From NCBI GenBank assembly GCA_903915555.1, contig CAIWTL010000394.1:1-5314 (forward strand): DNA of 5,314 nt, in the 5' to 3' direction. The notes beneath the pieces are model-generated. The model was not told where the DNA came from. It ran no database searches and saw nothing but the letters and a program-made list of their open reading frames with translations. This DNA is from an uncultured Micrococcales bacterium (GTDB taxonomy: Bacteria > Actinomycetota > Actinomycetes > S36-B12 > GCA-2699445). The position numbers and the translations under genes are program-made. Positions 4,964 to 5,314 of the stretch are shown in pieces. Each line of letters begins with the position of its first letter. Position 1 is the first letter of the stretch.

Positions 4964-5314
4964 CCCACCTCCGTATCGCCACCCGCCGTTCACCGCTCGC
5001 CCTGGCGCAGTCGGGTCGCGTCGCCGACGCTCTCCGGGAGGCTCTCGACGTCGAGGTGGAACTCGTCCCTGTCGTCTCCCAGGGTGACCGATCGACGCGC
5101 CCGCTCACCGAGTTCGGTGGTGTGGGCGTCTTCGTGGCGGCGGTGCGTGATGCGGTGCTCGAGGGCCGCGCCGACCTGGCCGTCCACTCGCTCAAGGACA
5201 TCCCGACGGCGCCGCACCCCGGTCTGACCCTCGCGGCGGTGCCCGAGCGGGCCGATGCCCGTGACGCCCTCGTGTCCCGCGGCCTCTCCCTCGCCGAGCT
5301 GCGGGTCGGTGCCC
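4960..5314 (+). CDS. hemC: Porphobilinogen deaminase (hydroxymethylbilane synthase) HemC, partial
   Basis: HemC joins four porphobilinogen molecules into hydroxymethylbilane on a covalent dipyrromethane cofactor, in the cytosol. Only the first 118 residues of about 310 are in the window. Reading from GTG 4960, the start is THLRIATRRSPLALAQ, which holds the conserved basic residues R9/R10 and the family RxSxLAL signature. VVSQGDRST (38-46) and FGGVGVFVAAVRDAVLEG (52-69) follow. LAVHSLKDIPT (73-83) contains K79 and D80, the latter matching the catalytic Asp of E. coli (D84). PERADARDALVSR follows near the right end. The cofactor-bearing Cys lies in domain 3, beyond the edge. It overlaps hemA by GTGA and has its own strong AGGAGG. 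By comparison with Streptomyces, hemD and hemB may follow, but this is outside the window. Confidence 0.96.
   Translation, partial: MTHLRIATRRSPLALAQSGRVADALREALDVEVELVPVVSQGDRSTRPLTEFGGVGVFVAAVRDAVLEGRADLAVHSLKDIPTAPHPGLTLAAVPERADARDALVSRGLSLAELRVGA

Noticed and set aside
3503..4993. A 496-codon open frame on the minus strand opposite rex and hemA
   Set aside because: It is antisense to the firmly identified hemA, has the Arg/Gly/Asp-rich composition of a GC-rich shadow frame, and shows no domain.

Overview
The window comes from a high-GC Gram-positive bacterium (Actinomycetota). The evidence is the strong G/C bias at third codon positions, GTG and TTG starts, a Streptomyces-type rex-hemA-hemC gene order, a DUF2510 domain (typical of actinobacteria) and a MurT with a Cys4 zinc ribbon. 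I cannot place it more finely. Every gene here is chromosomal and housekeeping in character. I see no tRNA, rRNA, IS element, phage gene or CRISPR array.

Left part (1-971): a minus-strand gene runs off the left edge. It encodes the N-terminal two thirds of MurT, the Mur-ligase-like subunit of the lipid II isoglutaminyl synthase. A divergent intergenic region of 150 bp (822-971) follows. Both flanking genes lack a Shine-Dalgarno sequence, and each has a TANNNT hexamer 6-8 nt before its start codon, so both may be transcribed as leaderless mRNAs.

Middle part (972-2740): a plus-strand pair overlaps by ATGA. The first gene encodes a DUF2510 domain, a Pro/Ala/Val-rich linker with a fresh 15-bp tandem duplication, and a C-terminal YbjQ/UPF0145 domain. 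The second encodes a ROK-family sugar kinase or kinase-like protein. It keeps the catalytic Asp and the zinc Cys motif, but its sugar-contact ExGH motif reads HIGH.

Right part (2741-5314): a 139-bp promoter/leader region has a good -35/-10 pair (TTGTGA-N17-TAATCT) and two GC hairpins, and leads into rex, hemA and hemC. The genes overlap by ATGA and GTGA, implying one translationally coupled operon. Rex senses the NADH/NAD+ ratio. HemA (glutamyl-tRNA reductase) makes the committed step to tetrapyrroles, and HemC (porphobilinogen deaminase, cut by the right edge) acts two steps later. The arrangement links redox sensing to heme supply for respiration. The -35 hexamer equals one half of a Rex operator, but no full Rex palindrome is visible, so autoregulation is uncertain.

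No clearly new system is present. The most unusual points are the altered ROK motif, the DUF2510-YbjQ/ROK pair, the possible back-to-back leaderless promoters and the structured rex leader.
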